From: Pontederia crassipes
Taxonomy: Eukaryota; Streptophyta; Magnoliopsida; Commelinales; Pontederiaceae
NCBI GenBank assembly: GCA_030549335.1
Contig: CM060198.1
Coordinates: 62,785,378 to 62,849,377, forward strand
Direction: 5' to 3'
DNA: 64,000 bases
Program-made: the position numbers and the translations under genes
Shown: positions 44,813 to 57,189 of the stretch, piece after piece
How the letters are laid out: each line of letters starts with the position of its first letter
Numbering within the stretch: the first letter of the stretch is position 1
The notes under the pieces: model-generated
What the model was told of the DNA's origin: nothing
Database searches by the model: none
The model's input: the letters and a program-made list of their open reading frames with translations, nothing else

Positions 44813-47800
44813 GTTTTTTTCTATTTTTATAACCTATTATGTTTACTTTTTATTCCCTAAAACCATTTATTTAATGTATGATAAGTTATTTTACTGGTGA
44901 TAAATAAATATTTTATTTGACTTGTTTTATCTAAATTTGTCATATTTATTTGCTTTCATTATTTTTATTAATTATCATTCTTAGATCAAATTTAGTGGAC
45001 ACATAAGTGCACTCGTGAGTAATTATAGCCTACAAAATAAGTTATATTAATTAATATTAAAAAACTAAAAACTCGTAATATATTTCTCTTTATCAAAGAA
45101 AGTAAAATATATATGTTTATTAGTCAAATAAAATATTGTAGAAGAAATAATTAGAAAAAGATAAAATATTATATTCATGCAATGAGCTATATTTATTTTC
45201 TATAGTTATGTATAAAGAGACTTTTCATCTTCTCATTTTTATATTATAAAAAATGGAGGACATAATAGGTAAAGAGGAGTGACATTATGTTTTTCCGAAT
45301 GGCATTAAGAGCCACCATAGTTGAAAAAAGTACTCTTTCAATAATTTTGGACACCCAAAATTATCACGTGTTCATAATGCCATTTAGAAGAATCTTTACC
45401 GAAACCTGAACCAAACTTGGTTTACAAAATCATTATTTGAGGACGTTCACATCTATAAATAAGTCTAAATTTCCTTCATGGAAGAGGTGGCTTAATGAAT
45501 AGTCTTTTTTTCAGTTGTCTCTTGATTGGTTGGATAGTCTTTACCGTGACACTCTCGGTTGAATATTTGTCATTACTTGACAATAAACATTACTTGACAA
45601 AACCTCTATGATATCATCTTAGTATGTCAGAGATTTTCATGATTTAAAAAAGGGACATGTGATCATCATGGTAACAATGACAGCAGGTTGGGAAAGAAAA
45701 TAATAGGATTTGATCAGATTTGTTTCAGATTAATTAAGGTGATTTCTATTTCACCCACGTGATGGTTGAACGTATAGTTTGTAAAAGAGATTAATAGAGA
45801 TTATTTTGGGTACGTATAGTTTCCATTGTTGAACGTGGACCAGCTTATCATTTGATATCAATGTAGGACATTAGGTGTAGTTTACTTTTCTGACTTTATT
45901 TTTAAACAAACAAATATTGAAATAGTTAATATGAAAATTACACTCTATGATCAATCTTTAGGGGAAGAGTACACTTTCAACGATTTTGGACACCAATCAA
46001 CAAATCACGTTTTTATAGTGCCACGTAGAGGAGTCTTTTCCGATACTTTGAATTCATACGAAATCTCTATTTCATGAAAAAAAATTACATCAAATGCTTT
46101 TAGACTTTCAAATTTGGTCAGCGATCTCTTCCAGTTTCACTATAACATCGATGTCCTTCATTTTTTAACTCATTTCACCCAATGCCATCTTTATTTGGAA
46201 TAGGTAGTCTCCCGGTCGCGGAGCTGACGTGGCACAAATGTGACGCTGACATGACATCTTCTTTTCTCTCCACGCTTATGTGGCAATATTAAAAAATTAA
46301 AAATTTAAAAAATAAAAAATGTCATAACGGCGCACATCGTCCTCAACCCTGCCCCCCTCCTTTATTTTTTAATATTGATATCTCGGACAGCTAGTTACGT
46401 GAAGGAGAAAGAAGATGATCACGTGGACGTCACATAGATCGAAAATCAGGAGACCACCTATCCTAAACTAAATAGGGCATCGGATGAAACAAGTTAAAAG
46501 ATGTAACGCATAGCTATTACAAAATGAAGTTTGAGAACATTGTTAAGCAAATCTTAAAATTGGAGAACATTTGGTGTAATTTTTTTTTTATTTCATGATG
46601 TTTACATCTATAAATTAGTAAAAAAATTCTTTTCTTCCAAAATATTACTGGCCCATTTTTATTTGGAGATATTTTCGCATCCTCAACCGGTCCAACAAGT
46701 AACAACACTAGCAACAAAAACAAATTCATAAATCTTAAATTTATGTTTTCCATAAATTCATAAACTAAAGTTCACAATAAATGGTTCATATTACTGAATT
46801 TATGAATAAGGTCCTAATAAATGGTTCTCACATGTTCTTACTGCCGCATATTTTTCTTGGTCAGCCATTAAATCCTTCTTGATAATATTGTGTTCCTAGT
46901 GTTTTCTTTTGATGGCTATGTTTTATTAGCGATTTGATAAACGAATAGCGATTTAACTAGCGCATAGTGGGTAGCGAATGATGATTAATAGTTAGAGATT
47001 GTAACAAATAAATGTTTCATAAATTTAACGGTAGAATTAGTTAATGAATATAAAATGACATAATTAGAAATATAAAAAATTTTAAGCATTATATAGATTC
47101 TATTATAATATAATAAATTAAATATGTATATATTAATTAAATAAAATAAAAATTGATAACTAATTTTTTCTTACAATATATAGAAATTTATATTGACAAC
47201 AAATTTTATATATTGCACCCATGATATAAATAAATATTAATTGTGAAATTATTTTTTATTCATTGTTAACATATAAATAATTTGTAAGTAATTAAGCATG
47301 AATATAAAAATAAATATAGTTAAATGATTATAAAATAAAAATAAGAAAATAATAAGATAAGTTAGAAAGAAATAATATATTTGAATAAGGATAAAATTGA
47401 AAAAAATTATAAAATGTTAATCTCTAATCGTTAAACACTAGTAAAAGTAGCTTTTCAATATTTTCTATGAAACACTAAATGCTATTTATTTTTATCATTT
47501 ACTAAATAAAAAAATATTTGAACCGTTAAACGCTAATTTTAATATTGCCAAACAGAGCATGTATCTATTTATATTGGAATTTATGCTAAGGAGATGCATA
47601 GAAAAATGTCCAACACGTAGTTCACATGTGGATAATCAAATAAAGTGAGTGGAACTTTTACTAAAGATGATTCAGCTGGTGGAAAAGCTGATGGTTTAAG
47701 TTCACTGACACGGATGATCGATTACAAGAGCAATCTTGGATATTCAGAAAACCTAATGCAAAATTATACCCTTTTTCTAAAAAAAATAGAATAAAAATAT

Positions 47801-48532
47801 ATTTAAGACATTGTTAACTTTTCAATATAAAGAAATCTAATTATATCTTTAAAATAATTGATTTCTGAATATAACAAATAAGAAATGATGTTAAATTGTT
47901 AACCGTGAACAAAATTAATAAAAAAAATATTATTCCATTGGTTATGAGAAAATTAATTGTATTATTGATTGTTGAGAATAATTTAATATAAAAATTTTCA
48001 TAAATTGAATTTAAAAAGTAAAAAAATATTATTTAGGTGATTGACGATAGAAATGAAAGATAATATACATATTTGTTGTTGATTTTAAATAAATAAGAAT
48101 ATGAAATTATTAAATTAATATTAATTTAATATTATTAATGTCAATTAATACATACTAATAGAGCCTTGTATAAGGATGAAGCCTCAAGCAATTTCTGTCC
48201 GCACTTCTCTTACATGTCACTCAAGCAAAGCTGTTCTTTTGGTCGTCTGTCTATCACCTCTCCTTGATTTCGATCTGGCTCCATTTGACTCCGTGGAAAC
48301 TCTACAACCACCCTAAACAATGGACAAATGAGCGCTGTTGCTCACCTTTGTGTAGAGTAAGATCTAACAAAACTTGTCAAAAGATTACCTAATAAATCTA
48401 GCTACTTTAACATGTTACTTACTAAAATCTTCCTAACATTAATTTGTTTCAGATGTGGTGTTCATCATCTTGAATTGCGCCCGACTCCATGGATGGGGTG
48501 TCGTTTGAACGCTGAAGGTTGTACTTAGAAGA
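44813..48532. repeat. Duplicated segment, unit B
   Basis: Collinear with unit A as described there. Relative to A it lacks about 1.39 kb at 45,474 and has gained the MITE at 46078-46589. It also has about 400 bases at 47,510-47,910 that include GATGCATAGAAAAATGTCC, similar to 40,045 in unit A. It ends at GTACTTAGAAG, where R1 copy 2 starts. No gene seen. Confidence 0.8.
46078..46589. mobile_element. Mutator-like MITE with 9-bp target duplication
   Basis: The ends are AAAAAAATTACATCAAATGC and, inverted, AAAATTACACCAAATGTTCT. ATTTCATGA flanks both sides (46069-46077 and 46590-46598). Unit A has a single ATTTCATGA at 40814-40822. 512 bases, with a GC-richer middle (GGTCGCGGAGCTGACGTGGC), no transposase. 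Confidence 0.9.
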
Positions 48533-48587
48533 ACTCATGCACATGATTTTGTAGCTAAATTAAATTTTCTACTAAGTGCACACATCA

Positions 48588-48613
48588 AATTTTTTACGTC
48601 ATTGCCGTGAATT
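48588..48613 (+). promoter_or_regulatory. Degenerate primer-binding site of R1 copy 2
   Basis: AATTTTTTACGTCATTGCCG follows the LTR end CACACATCA. It differs at several bases from the Athila-type AATTTTTGGCGCCGTTGCCG. Confidence 0.5.
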
Positions 48614-49924
48614 ATTGTATTAATAATTCTTATATTTTTTTATGATTTTAGGAGTTGTAAATAATTTTTTTGTAAATAAACTTTTTAAATAATTTTCAAA
48701 ATAAATTTTATTTATTTATATTTATCGTAAATAATTTGATAATTTTCTTTTCATAAATGTAAGTTACTGTGATTATTGTCGGATTAGTACGTGAATTGTT
48801 TAATTCAGGACGCGATTTGGATTGTGCCCTAACTCACAATTATTCGACACTAATCGCCTTTTGAAATGGTGCCATGACTTTTAACTTTGAATAAGTAATT
48901 CAATTTTTTTAATTAATTTTTCTGCACATGCAAAACTCGGCCTAATTGTGAATTTCAATTATATGATTCGTTTGATGCTGGCCTCGATTTGTTTGTGAAC
49001 TTTTTGTGTGAAAATTTTATTGTCCAAACTTAATGTTCTTTCCGACAACCATGCTTACTGGTTTGTGCCTTATGATTTTCACCATATCTAACGACAAGGG
49101 CATGATTTTCTGAGGTAAAACGCAGATATGAAGGCCAGCGTGACAAGACACACATGCGCCTACACAAGATTCCTTTGCCCCTCAAAAGGATTCACTTGAC
49201 ATAAATTCCCCCCAAAGCTGTGTTGCCTCAAAATTGAGTCCACATTGGCATCCTTATAGGTGTGAATAAGTTGTTATTCCATGAACAAACGGCATGAGGA
49301 ATAGGAATGATCTTGGACAATGCCCTCATAAAATTTAAGATGTGTTTAATTATGTCGGATCGTTATTTTTCGGGTTACCGTATTTCTTCAGAAATGATAG
49401 AATATGCTATATTCTACTACCACGTGGAGGATATGGATCTTATTTAACTATTCATGTGAAGTGAACATATTTTGAAACGGGTCATTTAACTATCATTTCA
49501 CACAAACTTATTCTATGATCATCCAAATGCGATAGTGGAATAGCACAAGACATAATATTTTCTTATATTTTCAAATAAACTTTAATCGTTGAAATATATT
49601 GGCATATTCTTGCAGCTCTATCCGAGATTCAAACGTAGAATATGATGGAAATAAGCACCTTAATCTCGCTTTTTTTGCCAAATGGGATTAGAACAATTTC
49701 GTGAGACTGACTTGTATTTAATGCGAGCACAATAAAAAAATTCCAAATTTTGTATTCTTTGTGCGAGAGGGTGGGATTAAAGGGTGGATTAAGGAAATGA
49801 CAACACGAAATGTGACCATTCAATGAACGACTTCAACAAATTTGTGTCCCCATTGAAAACAAAACAATTTTAGAGACTTGAATAAACAATTGTGATCTTC
49901 GAGGTAAGTTGTGCCCATTTTTCT

Positions 49925-49934
49925 CTATAAATAC
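49925..49934 (+). promoter_or_regulatory. TATA-like box CTATAAATAC in R1 copy 2
   Basis: Identical to 1638-1647 in copy 1, with the same CTTCCTCTTTGTCTTTTGCA downstream. Confidence 0.4.
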
Positions 49935-51633
49935 AAACTTCCTCTTTGTCTTTTGCAGGCCGAAGATTCCATTTTCAAGCTGCCTTGGTGTATCTCTCCT
50001 CTGAACTTTCCTCCCACCTTCATTCCTCTATCAGAACTTCCATCCGCACGCCGATCTGAACAACACCGACTTTGACGAGGCTTCCCCTTGAGGACTCCCT
50101 GTGTGCAATGATATCCATCTCTCGCATCTTCATCGGCATCATCATTGACACTTTGGCGCCTTGTTGTTCCACCTAATCTACTTCACTGGCCACTCCCTTC
50201 GTCCATTGTGCCAAGATGGAGTGTCGCTTCCCGCTTTCATCACTAAGTGGCCACAAGGTCTTTTTGTGTTCCTTCTCTTCCTATCGCCTTCACTCGCTGA
50301 CTCTCCTTTCTTCTGGCCCACACTAGACTTCTTCATCAACAAAGCCAAACAACGGTCCTCCTCTTCGGAAATGAATGAGACGATTCATATTTTGCAGCAT
50401 TTGGAGGGGTTGTCATGACAAACACATTCGGATGCCCAACAAGCGCCGTAGTCTTTGGAACTGATCCCTTATCCTAGGGATTATCACTCGATCAAGCATA
50501 CATAACATACCCCATTTGAGAGAATGTCCGCACTCCGAATTCGCTTGGCCATATTTTCAAATCCAAATATTATGAGGGAGTATAACATATTAGCAAACAT
50601 CTTGCCCATCTGAATGGGTACGATGGTCCTTCTTATTCGGGCGCTCGTTAGATTTGTCGCGGACAACAAATCTGTCATCCAACTGAATTGTCACTTTTTT
50701 TACACCCCTTGAGAAAAAAGCGTTATCTTCCCATTTTCCCCCATTCGTGTTTGAAACCCTTTTTGTGCCATAATTGCCCTGATGCTGCTCTCCCACTCAC
50801 CCCGATGCCAGTGGCGATGACGTTGGTCACCCCGATGCGCTTGCCTAAGATCATGCCAGCAAGCTTCGTGCCATTCTTATAAAAAAATCAGGTATCAGCT
50901 GCTCAAATGCAAGCGATCGAAGGGAGTTGCGGATAGGCTAGTGGCGGAGGACCTAAAGTGCGGTGGAGGACAAGCATGATGAGAAATGGCAAGACAAGTG
51001 ATGAGCGACGGCGAATGGCCGAATGGCGAGAGATAGCGAGTGGCCTGGTGAACGACCTGATGGTGAGTGGCACAATGCAATCAGTAACAACAAGACGATT
51101 ACCACGAGCTCCACTAAAGCAAAAAGATGAGAGCAAATGGGAAGGGAGACAGCTTTTTTCTCAATTTGTGAAAAAATTTGTGGTTCAATTGGATGACAGA
51201 TTTGTCGCAAATGACAAATCTAACGAGTGTCCTAATAAAGAGGGCCATCCTGTCCATTCAGATGGACAATACATTCATTTTGTCCTTTATTAGTAGACAT
51301 TTATTTACTATTCTCCCAAACTGATCTTTCTAATTTTATCAATCAGTGGCGACCGACTTATGAAGTACTAATTTTAGAATTTCTATCAAGTTTTTTATTT
51401 GGACGAAATATATTATGATCAGCCCTGCATTTTATTTAAGTTTCATTCCCGATCTTTCACACTCACTCCTCAGGAGCTGGATAATATATTTGGTTTCTCA
51501 AACCATGAGTCATTCCTACCTACAGAATTTGACCGAGGCATTTTGGAAGGAGATTAGAGATGAAGGATGAGTAGTGAGGAATAGGACTAAAGATGGCATC
51601 ATTCATGTGCATATCAACAATACCCTCGTGGAT

Positions 51634-52173
51634 AGGGGAGAGCACAGGCCAGGACGACCCGGTCGCCCCGGCCCGCACCGGCCCGAAAATTCGGATTTTT
51701 TTCCGGCCCGGTAACCTACCGGGCCAGGACCGGGTTTCACTCTTCGAGACCCAACCAATACCGGGTTCGGGTTGTAAAAACCCGACCCAGTATCATATAT
51801 TATAGTAATATATTAAATTATTTAAAAATATTATATTTACATCTATTTTAATTTAGAATTTATAGTTTATTATATATATTAACATACAACATATCATATT
51901 ATTATATATATGTATTTTAATTGATAATTATTATATTTATATAATAATAAATATTTTTTAAATATTATATTTACTTATTTTTATTAATTATGATCGAACC
52001 GGGATAATCGAGAATGTCTCGATTTTTGACCTGGTCCGATCGGGTCGTCCTGGTCTCGATCCCAGCCGGGACTGGGTCCGGGACCGGGACGTGTGTTAAA
52101 AAACTCGGGCAAAATTGGGTCGGGACCGGGTCGGCCAAAACCCGATCCCGAACCCGATTTTGCTGACCCCTAA
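51634..52173. mobile_element. hAT MITE, 540 bp
   Basis: TCGTGGAT flanks both sides (51626-51633 and 52174-52181); copy 1 of R1 has one TCGTGGAT at 16492-16499. The ends are AGGGGAGAGCACAGG and, inverted, TTAGGGGTCAGCAAAATCGG. Both arms hold GGGACCGGGTCGG-type repeats; the middle is AT-rich. The 8-bp duplication and AGGGGT-type end place it in hAT. Confidence 0.88.
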
Positions 52174-52216
52174 TCGTGGATGATGATGATGGTGTTGTAT
52201 CTGATGGGGAGTTATA

Positions 52217-52513
52217 TTGTATTCATTGCATGCTTCATGGACAATGGTGAATGTTGGTGCTTTCCTCGTCCACCGCTTCCATCTCTGCACTTATCATCAT
52301 GGTGGAAGTATTAATATGGGTGGCCTCATCATGCCCATCATTCAAAACTTAGGACTTGACTTGGACATTCTAAAAGTTGTCCCAGGGAATGTCCACCTCA
52401 ACAGAAGACATTCCATTCCATGGGTCTTGCAAAGACCAATAGCTATGGCATTAAAGTATTTATATTCAGAGATCATAGTTGGGAGGTTCCATGCTTGGAT
52501 CGCTATGCATTGA
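52217..52513 (+). pseudogene. R1 ORF1-like remnant
   Basis: A 98-codon open stretch containing VNVGAFLVHRFHL, GGSINMGGLIMPIIQNLGL and GNVHLNRRHSIPWVL. The pattern of a helix, then GGLIxPIxxxLG, resembles the Athila retrotransposon ORF1 family. The same peptide is visible with frameshifts in copy 1 (16,555-16,790). The frame goes on with stops to about 52,850 (FADYVAAQQYM, PPFILISPKLNSYFG). The similarity is from memory of the family. Confidence 0.45.
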
Positions 52514-53007
52514 CAACAATGAATTCAGATAACCTTCTCCTTTTCAAGTAGATTGCGACTCCAACCATACTTGCAGTACCATCTCTCCAAGCCCATCAGC
52601 CACGTCAAGAGTTTTCTTGGTTCAGTTTTGCGGATTATGTAGCCGCCCAGCAGTACATGCCATAGTTAGAGTATATTCCTAAACATGAAGCGTCTATCCC
52701 TCCTGCACATATGTTGGTGTCCTCTCCTCCATTTATTCTGATATCTCCGAAATTGAATAGTTATTTCGGACCCTCATTTAATTATCACAACATCTCCATA
52801 TTAGGCTCACGAAATTATGGAGGAGTATGCACCTACTGCACTTGAGTAGACCTATATTCCACCACCAAAGCAAACTTACTATCTGCTCTAGTAGCCTCAG
52901 ACTGGCTACTCCTCCATGCAGAGCCTCTAAGAGTACAAGTATGATGAGCAGCTTTGTTGGACAAGGGAAATGCATGCTAGAGAGAGGAGCAAAATCATCA
53001 GAGGAGT

Positions 53008-53679
53008 TGACTAGCTACGTCTTATCTATAATTTATCTTTTATTTTTCACAAAGTTTTTAATTTAAATAATTAATTAATATTATCATCTCGTGATTTTTG
53101 GAATTAAAATAATATTTTATTATTATTTTATTTCCTGAATATTTTTATCCTTAAAACTCGTAATTTCAACCTCTTTAGGAGTTCTAATTCGATCTTTCAA
53201 CAAACTTCATCCCTGATTCTTTTCTAACTATCTTTTTCTTTATTTTTATCTCTCTTAAACATAATTATTCCTGCATTTTGGAATTAAATAAATTATTATT
53301 ATTCTTATCTTTTAATTTTTGGAATAAAATAATATTATTTTATCTTCCAAATATTTTTGGACATAAAACTCTTATCTTAACTCTCATTATGATTCCTTTA
53401 TATCCTAAACTTGTAGTTAGATTTAAATTAAATTTTGAATCCCTAATCTCATTAGAACTTCAACTCCTAATCGAATTAGAAATCCTCTTTTCCTACCTCT
53501 TATCTAATAAGACTTCTATTCATATTCAAACTTTTCTTATCTTTTCTTCTTCTTTTATCCATCCTCTAAATATATTTCTAATTCTTTTCAAACTTTATCT
53601 TTCTTTAATAAATCCTAAAAATTGGATTTATTTTAATTATGAAAATTAATTTTTAATTTGAAAAAGTCGGGGTGTTACA
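53008..53679 (-). mobile_element. Chromovirus-type LTR fragment
   Basis: The minus strand starts TGTAACACCCCGACTTTTTC, a typical Tekay-type LTR start, and runs about 670 bases before meeting R1 sequence. Such LTRs usually exceed 1 kb, so it is probably truncated. AGGAG (53002-53006) and AGGAC (53680-53684) are near-matching flanks. The 123-codon frame at 53278-53649 is low-complexity and not supported. Confidence 0.55.
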
Positions 53680-54256
53680 AGGACACTCTATGAACTTATG
53701 AAATTTATTTGCCATAATTTTATTTGTTCTATCATCTCAGTAGTGGGTAATTGGAAAGTGGTTGTTGCCGAGTAAAACTGGATACTTAGACCACTAATTC
53801 CTGTTCATGCTTGTATTTCATTTTTTCTTTTGTCTAGATAGTAATACCATTTTTATTGAGTGCACAAAGTATTTTGTGAGCTTATAAAAAAATCAATTAA
53901 ACTGAAAGAGGGTTACTTAAACCCCACAAAAAATCAGTGAAAGGAAATGAGAAAAAGTGCAAAAATAAATTTTAATACAATTATTTAAAATTATTTAAAT
54001 AGGTAATTTGATGCATTAAATTATTCTAGATAGTATTCCCAGCCGCAGCATAACTAGAATAGGTATTAAATTATTTAAGATTCAAAAATTTTATGAGGCT
54101 GGAAAATTGGATTGTGGATAGATACTTTGGTGATAGACTAGTAAAGCGACGGTAATAGAAAAGTATTGGTCATGGGGTGGAGATGGTTCATTTATGATTT
54201 GAGTCTTGTCTTAAAGTTTGCTTGAGGACAAGTAAGAGTTCAAGCTTGGGGAAATT
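53680..54256 (+). mobile_element. 3' non-coding region and polypurine tract of a Tat/Athila-like element
   Basis: AT-rich sequence ending TTGCTTGAGGACAAGTAAGA, then CAAGCTTGGGGAAATT directly before an LTR start. This is the usual 3' end of this class. It may be the tail of R1 copy 2. Confidence 0.55.
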
Positions 54257-55842
54257 TGATGCATGCATTTTTATATATGTTTTACATGCATCATTTAGGT
54301 TATTTTCCGTAGTTTTTATCATTGCATGCATCTATTTTCTTATTTATTTTCTTAAATTCCTTTGAGTCCAAAGCTGCCCATGTGTGTTCTATTTTATTTT
54401 CATATTATTTTAGAGATGCAAAGCAATCGGATTAGAAAAGCACGCAAAACTAAGCGAAAGAAAGACATGGACAAGTTTCAGAGGAAGCCGGGCCGGGCTG
54501 GCATCATACCCGAACCGAGTTGATGTTAAAATTCGATTCTGAATCGATTTCAGCCTAAAAATAAAATTTCAACAGAATTCGACCCGAGTTATAACAAACT
54601 TGGCCGGGGTTAGTACAATCAGCCAAACTGGCAGATCACATGGTTTTTCGACAGACTTTAACTTGGATTTGAGTGGCGATTTCAACTCAGAACCCTAGAA
54701 GACCACCATCCCTATAAATATGGATGTAACATGAACCCAAGGAGCATGCAATCTCGGAGTTTGGAGCCCTAGCAGCATGGAAAACAAGAGAATAATTTTT
54801 ATTGTGTGCCACTGCAAATCAATGAAGAATTGAAGAATCTAAGGTTTCCGACGATCGTTTTCGACGTCGTCTCGGCCAAGGCTCATTCCAAAGGTGTCAT
54901 CTACTACCTGGAAGTTTGATTTAATATTTCCAATCTTTTTATTATATTTTTCTTCTCAAATTTAGTGTCAAATCAATTGTTTACGGAGTAATTTCATTAT
55001 TTCGGGAAGACCGATCTTGAACCCGACTTTTCTCTTAGTTTATTTTATAGATTAGAATTTTGTGAACTAAATTATAGCCTTTTGTTAATGCTTTTATTAT
55101 AGCTGGATAGATTTGCGTGTTTAGTATTAGTGGTTTTGCAATAATTACGTGTGAATCTTGTGCATGACAATTAATTAAAAACTCGTCAGATTCATTTTAT
55201 ATTGAACTCGGGTTGAGTCCAATCAATCCGGGTCGGGCACACCATCAACTCGGGATGTGCCTTGCGGACCCGAACCGAGTTCATCTGTGTGAAGAAAACA
55301 AGATAGGACCTGGGTCGGGTCACCCTGTACCCGGACCAAATTTGGCCTGCTGTAGTCAATTTTTGGCCATCTGACTTGAGACCGTTAATTGTGGATTATT
55401 AATTAGCTTGTTTAGTAATTAATAACATAGATTCACATACGAAAACATCCTAATTAAGGTAGATTGAAGTTGAATTGTTTAGCTGCTTTTATCTATTCTT
55501 AATTTGGGAAAGTTAGGTTGTCCTAACCGAAACCTATATTTTTGATAATCTTTCCATCACCTGAATTCTACAGAAGATTTTATTAGTCTTTAAGAGATAA
55601 GGTGTGATTAAAAATCTGCATTTTAATTTTCTCTCTCTTTACTTAATGGTTCAAATATTTGAGATTGACATCAACTTTAATACTATTTTATTTTAAATCA
55701 CAAATATATTTTCTTTGAATTAATTAACAAGGTTAGAAGGTAAATTAGTCACTAGTCCTCGTGGGATCGACAACTCTTACTTTTTATTACTTGATTCGAC
55801 CTAGCATACTTGCTAGTACTTTGCGCATGCAATGCACGCATC
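54257..55842 (+). repeat. Gypsy (Tat/Athila-like) LTR
   Basis: It starts TGATGCATGC and ends GCACGCATC. Near the end is CTCGTGGGATCGACAACTC, the same signature as in the LTR at 11578-13011. GGCCGGGTTAG-type CG-rich sequence occurs twice in the middle. The sequence after it is an internal piece of another gypsy element, so the LTR marks an insertion or deletion border. Confidence 0.7.
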
Positions 55843-57189
55843 CGATCACCATGATGATACTTGTCCCTTCAAAATTGGGAAACTCGTGATGAATACATGA
55901 TAACATCTTTGCATAGTCGCTCTAGAATAGGCAAATGTTCTAGAAATCCGTCAAGTGTTTGATGGATATGTTTATATTATTGGCAAACAAGGCATGTCTT
56001 TACAAAAATGTCAACATCATACTTCATTCTTGGCCAGAAGTAGTTGTTTTCAATAAGTGCCAACGTGCAATGAATGCCCAAATGTCCCACCCAATTAGAG
56101 TCATGACACTTTTGCATGATGCCACGCTACAAGTTGTCGAACAACAGAATGTAGATGCGACAGCTCTTGGTGAAAATCAGTCTATCTTCTACCCAAAATT
56201 GATGTGTCTTGTGATCCTTTGTCACCCACAAATTCTTCATCATAGGGTCTAACTTCAACTTCTTTTTTATCCTCTCAAACAAGACGGACTGAGAAGAGCT
56301 CATGGCCACCAATTCTGTGCATCATCTGAGGGTGCCGACAATGACATTCATCATAATCTTTTCATTGTGTCTACCTTGATGAAAGTTTCTTTTGTGTCTC
56401 GAGGTTTTTGCAACATTGTCTACCCCAATGTTGAACCACTATCCGAGAAGGTAGTGTCGTCATGTCCGTAAGCAATGGATCACCATGGTTATCTCCTTTT
56501 TTGAACGGAGTAGTGCAACTCTATGTCATTGAGTTTGCGACTCTCAAATGCCACAGGATCCCCCTCCTTCATAAGAACTCTTTTGATAACATAGTCAGTA
56601 CCTCGCAAGACTTATTGTGGTCTAGCAAGACGAGCTCTTTTGGCACTTTAGGGTGTCGAACACCTCCTGGTATGTAGGCGTCCACTCTCACTTCATATTC
56701 TTCTAGAGAAGGTTCATCAAAGCAGTTGTCACATGTGAATACCCCTTGAATAATTGTCTATAGTAGTTCATCGAGCCAAAGAATGAACGTAGACCAAGAA
56801 CCCATTTGGGTAACTCCCACTCCATAAGGCTCGAACCTTCCCACCATCCATTTTGAGCTTTACGCTACTGACGGCATGTCTCAAGAAATGCACTTTGTCA
56901 AAGCATTGGTGAGGTTGAAAGGTATCACGAAAAACTCAAAAAAGACATATCTTGTGACACACACCATCTTCTGCACATCTTCGTTAGAAATTCAGACTTG
57001 TCAGTAGTCGAACGAAGATTTAACTTAGTAAATTATCTTACATCACCAAGTTGGTCAAACAATCTACCATAAGAGGAATGAGGTGCTTGTTCTTCACATC
57101 CAATAGTCCGCATCTGTAGGGATCCATCATGCTTTCTCTGAAAGAGACCTGAGGTGTCATATGGAGATTTTGAAAGTCGAACATATCAT
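55843..57189 (-). pseudogene. gypsy 3 pol: RT, RNase H and integrase zinc domain, broken
   Basis: Read leftward from 57189: LSKSPYDTSGLFQRKHDGSL and YGRLFDQLGDV (RT fingers), then SFLTKMCRRW-like and VIPFNLTNA (RT), a RNase H region, and the integrase HHCC part (CHDSNWVGHLGIH, then NYFWPRMKYDVDIFV and CLVCQ). Stops and frameshifts are frequent. The integrase core is missing because the element ends at the LTR border at 55842. The typical chromovirus order is kept. Confidence 0.82.

Larger units (their letters stand above)
48533..53007 (+). mobile_element. R1 retroelement copy 2 (Athila/Tat-like, non-autonomous or decayed)
   Basis: It starts with an LTR-end-like AAGTGCACACATCA (to 48587) and a degenerate primer site. 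About 800 bases of AT-rich leader follow, then the region shared with copy 1 (49,430-52,998). Only one protein-like region is seen (52217-52513); gag, RT and integrase domains are not visible between, so the element was probably non-autonomous. It carries the hAT MITE 51634-52173 but none of the large insertions of copy 1. Minus-strand frames of 60-85 codons at 50,484-51,210 are not supported. Confidence 0.65.

Noticed and set aside
53278..53649. 123-codon ORF
   Set aside because: It lies antisense inside a chromovirus LTR fragment, with an extremely Leu/Ile/Phe-rich peptide from AT-rich sequence.
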